DNA of 38,793 nucleotides from IMG/VR virus record IMGVR_UViG_3300038479_000011, positions 1-38,793 of that record, one strand, 5' to 3'. The notes below the pieces were generated by a model that had not been told where the DNA came from, searched no databases, and saw only the letters and a list, made by a program, of their open reading frames with translations. The DNA comes from a virus. Of the stretch, positions 36,435-38,793 are shown piece by piece (the first letter of the stretch is position 1; every line of letters starts with the position of its first letter). Position numbers and translations under genes: made by a program.

Positions 36435-37097
36435 TCACTCATTGTCCGTGACCTTCCTGGTAGTGAGGGCAGCGGCAGGTCTGACCACCCATTCGAGAAT
36501 GATCCGCACCAGTTCGTCCCGTTCAGCCTCAGCGGTGGTGGCACGTTCCTGAAACTCTGTGACCCTGGACTCAGCAATGTTGCCGAACACGCTGGGTGAT
36601 TCGTCCTCGGGTCGTGGTACTTGCTCTGAAGGGTGTGCCCCGATCACCGGCTCGTAGTTGTCGTCGGAGTCGCTGAGGGACGAGTCGCCTCGGTGTGCGT
36701 GGCGCTCGCAAAAAGCTTGGGCGTAGTCAGTACCCTCGTAGGCATCCCGACGACTCCCACAGCGACCACAGCCCTCTTTCACCCGCCTGTAGAGCACCGT
36801 CCATGGTTCGGCGCACCCTGGCTGATCGCACAAGTCCTCGGCCATCCGTGGCTCGGGGATCGCCTCATCGTCTGTCCACCAGTCGTTCGTCGCCATCATC
36901 TGCTGGGCGTAGGCGATGTCTCCTACCGTGCGTTCCTTGATGCGACGCCCCTTCCGGTAGGCGATGCAGAGGACGCTGGTCCGCCATTCATCGCCGCTCA
37001 TGCCCGAGGTCTTGAATCGGGGCACAGTTTCAATCGTGATGGCGTCGATGAACTTGTCATCGTCCAGCCTCGGCCGAAACCACTTCTTCTCGCTCAT
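36435..37097 (-). CDS. zinc-binding hypothetical protein, 220 aa
   Basis: ATG 37097 has GAAGGAGATGGA upstream; the open frame extends 132 bases further without a ribosome site. N-terminal 70 residues are mixed (KKWFRPRLDDDKFIDAITIE). Residues 108-160 contain CDQPGCAEP, CGRCG and CERHAHRG, a Cys/His-rich region resembling zinc ribbons in actinophage proteins that look like DUF-type replication-adjacent proteins. The C-terminus is helical (EFQERATTAEAERDELVRI). Largest gene of the Cys-rich cluster. Function unknown. Confidence 0.7.
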   Translation of the reverse strand: MSEKKWFRPRLDDDKFIDAITIETVPRFKTSGMSGDEWRTSVLCIAYRKGRRIKERTVGDIAYAQQMMATNDWWTDDEAIPEPRMAEDLCDQPGCAEPWTVLYRRVKEGCGRCGSRRDAYEGTDYAQAFCERHAHRGDSSLSDSDDNYEPVIGAHPSEQVPRPEDESPSVFGNIAESRVTEFQERATTAEAERDELVRIILEWVVRPAAALTTRKVTDNE

Positions 37098-37110
37098 TCC
37101 ATCTCCTTCT

Positions 37111-37383
37111 CTATGTAGGGGGCTGGGCACGGTCCAACGTCTGACGAAAGTGGCCGGTACACATTCCGCCACGGCGTGCCCACTGGTGACAGTTCGGCCA
37201 CCGACACTCCCGCTCCCGCTGTTGAGCAAGTGTCCGTCCCTCCTCCACTTCTGTGGGCGTCGGCTCCGAAGGGGTCACGATCGCAGGTCCACGCAATCGC
37301 ACAGTGAGCACGGCATGGAGGGAGTCGATGGTGGCGATGAGGTCGTCCGCTTGCGCTCCCTCAGGAGCTGGATCAGGAGTCAC
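37111..37383 (-). CDS. zinc-finger protein, 90 aa
   Basis: GTG 37383 overlaps the preceding gene by 11 bases. The N-terminus is acidic-helical (DDLIATIDSLHAVLTVRLRG). The C-terminus contains CRWPNCHQW and CTGHFRQTLD, a C-x4-C...C-x2-H site typical of small phage zinc fingers. The middle carries a 28-base stretch (37251-37278) identical to the start of the 69-residue gene at 38188, in the same reading frame. Function unknown. Confidence 0.7.
   Translation of the reverse strand: MTPDPAPEGAQADDLIATIDSLHAVLTVRLRGPAIVTPSEPTPTEVEEGRTLAQQRERECRWPNCHQWARRGGMCTGHFRQTLDRAQPPT
37251..37278. repeat. 28-bp direct repeat, copy 1
   Basis: Identical to 38161-38188 over 28 bases. Read on the minus strand it codes for VTPSEPTPT. 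Here it is internal to the 90-residue gene; at 38188 it is the start of another gene. Confidence 0.9.
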
Positions 37384-37549
37384 AAGGATTCCATTCGTAT
37401 CGCGATCGTTGTCTCACATAGACGTGACGCCCCGCTTCGCCGCAATGACAGGTCGGGCAATGGACGAGACAGCGCCCCCACTGTCTGCAAACACAACGAG
37501 TGAAGTCATGGGTCGGTTGCTGGGGTGGCTCTACCGGGGGATCAGTCAC
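37373..37549 (-). CDS. Cys-rich 58-aa zinc-binding protein
   Basis: GTG 37549 overlaps the upstream stop as GTGA. The protein starts with a Pro-rich segment, then CVCRQWGRCLVHCPTCHCGE, six cysteines and a His in 20 residues, a further His (GRHVY) and a final Cys. This is likely to bind one or two zinc ions. It overlaps the next start by 11 bases, an unusually tight fit. Function unknown. Confidence 0.72.
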   Translation of the reverse strand: MTDPPVEPPQQPTHDFTRCVCRQWGRCLVHCPTCHCGEAGRHVYVRQRSRYEWNPCDS

Positions 37550-37947
37550 AGCGGGTATACCGCTTCCTCAGCCTCTCGGAGGGCCGTCATCATCGCTTTC
37601 CACAGTTCGCTCGGGCGGGGCCTCTCGTCGCTCTCGACGTAACGATCTACGGCGATCACCAAGTTCCGCAATAGCGTCTCGCATGGAGGTGACGCACCAG
37701 CACCACTCATATCGGTGGAGGTTTCCGCAGGTGAGGGGGGATCAGTCATCGAAGGCTGCCATCCCGGCGATATGTCCACCTCATTGCCGTCAGAATCCGT
37801 GAATCGAACACCGATCTGGCTGTCCGGTGTGAACTCATGGTCGCCCTCGTGCCCGTGTTCCAACATGCAGGTGTGGTGATGGTCGGGCGAGTCCTCCCAA
37901 CAATGCAGCACCTTCCCTCTCCCTTCGGGTGGCTTTACCGGGTCCAT
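37546..37947 (-). CDS. Cys/His-rich hypothetical protein, 133 aa
   Basis: N-terminal HCWEDSPDHHHTCMLEHGHE then GDHEF: the C...C-x4-GH-x-GDH arrangement seen in small actinobacterial and phage zinc-binding proteins. The central part is acidic (FTDSDGNEVDISPGWQP). The C-terminal third is helical (RNLVIAVDRYVESDE, LWKAMMTALREAEEAVYPL). The ribosome site is weak. Function unknown. Confidence 0.7.
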   Translation of the reverse strand: MDPVKPPEGRGKVLHCWEDSPDHHHTCMLEHGHEGDHEFTPDSQIGVRFTDSDGNEVDISPGWQPSMTDPPSPAETSTDMSGAGASPPCETLLRNLVIAVDRYVESDERPRPSELWKAMMTALREAEEAVYPL

Positions 37948-37978
37948 CAGAAACCCGATGCGGGCGTCGGCTCCGACA

Positions 37979-38188
37979 TCACGACATCATCTTTCGGACT
38001 CGGGTTACGGCTGGGTTTTCACCTTCGCTACCAACGGGGTACGTCCAGGTGTCCTCGCGTGCGGGAGTATTCGGCCGGATTGCCCCGCACTCGTAGCACC
38101 ACAGCAGCATGCCGCCCCGCAGAACCCAGCACTTTCGATGACGACTCTTGCAACGTCGCCCTGTGGGCGTCGGCTCCGAAGGGGTCAC
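37979..38188 (-). CDS. Cys-rich 69-aa protein
   Basis: GTG 38188 overlaps the preceding stop as GTGA; the longer frame to 38584 lies inside another gene. After the repeat-encoded start VTPSEPTPT come CKSRHRKCWVLR and CYECGAIRPN, a four-cysteine zinc site with a Trp/Gly core (WVLRGGMLLWCYECG). I recognise this pattern from short actinophage zinc-finger proteins. Function unknown. Confidence 0.7.
   Translation of the reverse strand: MTPSEPTPTGRRCKSRHRKCWVLRGGMLLWCYECGAIRPNTPAREDTWTYPVGSEGENPAVTRVRKMMS
38161..38188. repeat. 28-bp direct repeat, copy 2
   Basis: Second copy of the 28-bp repeat (see 37251). Here its minus-strand GTG is the start codon of the 69-residue gene and overlaps the TGA of the gene before it. 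Confidence 0.9.
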
Positions 38189-38607
38189 AGGGCGCTCGCA
38201 GTTTCCATGACGCGAACGGCGTGGGCGGTGGCGAACTTGGTCAGGCTCTTGGCTTTGGCGATTGACACGCCATCCCACCTGTTGCGCATGGCGGCGAGGA
38301 GATGGGCGAACGAGCGGCAGCGGAACTCGTCGGTCTCGTCCCAGTGCTCGGCCAGGTCGTCCTGTATCGAGCCGTAGATGTAGCCATGGCATACCCGTTG
38401 CAGCCAGTCGGCGGCGATGGTGCAGTGCGGGCAGACCTTCACGGTCATCGGACCCTGACCGTTCTCCAGCCACGTCCCGTAGGTGTACGACTCGCTCTTG
38501 ACGATGGTGCGACCGCACTCGCCGCACCTGTGCTCTTTGCGTGCCGTGACCGGATGCGGTTCCTCCAACCACAACCCATCGCAATCGGCGTATTCAATCA
38601 TGCACAT
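38185..38607 (-). CDS. zinc-finger protein, 140 aa
   Basis: AAAGGAGAACCGAC fixes ATG 38607. A zinc site is formed by HRCGECGRTIVKSESYTYGT and, later, CPHCTIAADWL, matching small actinobacterial proteins with CxxCGRxIxxGExY...CxHCxxAxxWL and a following CxGYxYxxIxxDLxEH stretch (here CHGYIYGSIQDDLAEH). The C-terminal half is helical and basic. It is the first gene of the Cys-rich cluster after the circular join. Function unknown; nucleic-acid binding is likely. Confidence 0.75.
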   Translation of the reverse strand: MCMIEYADCDGLWLEEPHPVTARKEHRCGECGRTIVKSESYTYGTWLENGQGPMTVKVCPHCTIAADWLQRVCHGYIYGSIQDDLAEHWDETDEFRCRSFAHLLAAMRNRWDGVSIAKAKSLTKFATAHAVRVMETASAL

Positions 38608-38654
38608 GTCGGTTCTCCTTTCACGGCGTCGGCTCCCCTCTCAGAGAGGGACGG

Positions 38655-38793
38655 TCAGACATGGGTGACTTCGATCAGTCGGTCAAGGAGGTCGAGTGCA
38701 GACGCTTGGAGACTGGTGACCGTGGGCTTTAGCGCATCCCCGGCGGCATCCCCGGCGGCATCCCTGGCGGCAGCCCTGGCGGCAGCCCCGGCG
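38655..38793 (-). CDS. Ala-rich DAAx-repeat protein, C-terminal part (gene starts at 761 across the circular join)
   Basis: Continues the gene described at 1-761. The non-repetitive end reads [20 protein letters not shown] and closes with LIEVTHV before the TGA at 38655. Bases 38674-38793 duplicate 1-120, so only 38655-38673 adds new sequence. The next gene starts 47 bases downstream. Confidence 0.8.
   Translation of the reverse strand, partial: AGAAARAAARDAAGDAAGDALKPTVTSLQASALDLLDRLIEVTHV
38674..38793. repeat. terminal direct repeat, right copy
   Basis: Exact copy of bases 1-120; see the left copy. It should be removed when the sequence is circularised. Confidence 0.95.

Overview
The window looks like one complete, circular (or terminally redundant) tailed-phage genome of an actinobacterial host. 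The first 120 bases (1-120) recur exactly as the last 120 (38674-38793), so the unit length is 38,673 bp, and one gene runs across the join. Evidence for the host and virus type, all read from the sequence: high GC with GC-rich third codon positions, a WhiB-family regulator, an Rpf-like cell-wall lipoprotein, a small protein with a class-E-type sortase signal (LAxTG), and many GTG/TTG starts. The virion genes have a podovirus-like order: small terminase candidate, large terminase, portal, scaffold, capsid, head-tail adaptor and nozzle-like proteins, two Gln/Ala-rich ejection-type proteins and a 1447-residue internal-virion-type protein. No tape-measure, tail-tube or sheath gene is seen.

Layout. 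(1) A long minus-strand late operon runs from about 32.27 kb down to 2.84 kb: small regulatory and membrane proteins (32.3-29.4 kb), packaging (29.4-27.3 kb), portal (27-25.1 kb), a cluster of tiny basic proteins (24.8-24.4 kb), scaffold and capsid (24.2-21.3 kb), tail and adaptor genes (21.2-15.6 kb), ejection proteins (15.6-9.5 kb), small DNA-binding-type proteins (9.5-8.7 kb), fibre genes including a collagen-like protein (8.7-5.1 kb), a GT4 glycosyltransferase (4.9-3.9 kb) and a lysis cassette (3.8-2.8 kb). (2) A second minus-strand operon starts at 2779 with a Cas4-like exonuclease, continues through a Rad52-like annealing protein and crosses the join (761 -> 38655). It then runs from 38.6 to 34.8 kb through a series of small Cys-rich, probably zinc-binding proteins, small membrane proteins, the Rpf-like lipoprotein and a small endonuclease. 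(3) A plus-strand operon (32.5-34.8 kb) carries a zinc-finger protein, a very acidic protein, the LAxTG membrane protein, a Cys-rich protein and the WhiB regulator. It converges with region 2 at 34816-34833.

Regulation is the most striking part. A 14-bp palindrome (consensus GCAAGGAWCCTTGC) occurs five times (2795, 30899, 30918, 32369, 33307). All five copies lie at gene starts or in intergenic DNA, and four overlap or directly follow a plausible -35 box. A different 18-bp palindrome, TTGTACCGGTCGGTACAA, occurs three times at 33151-33280 in a 670-bp structured intergenic region. It looks like a TetR-family operator, yet no TetR gene is recognisable in the genome.

No DNA polymerase, primase, helicase, integrase or RNA polymerase was recognised; the only replication/recombination genes seen are the Rad52-like/Cas4-like pair and a small nuclease. 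Many genes overlap by four bases (ATGA, GTGA or TTGA). Several genes under 60 codons were found only because of these overlaps and good Shine-Dalgarno sites. Gene functions rest on reading motifs by eye, without database searches.
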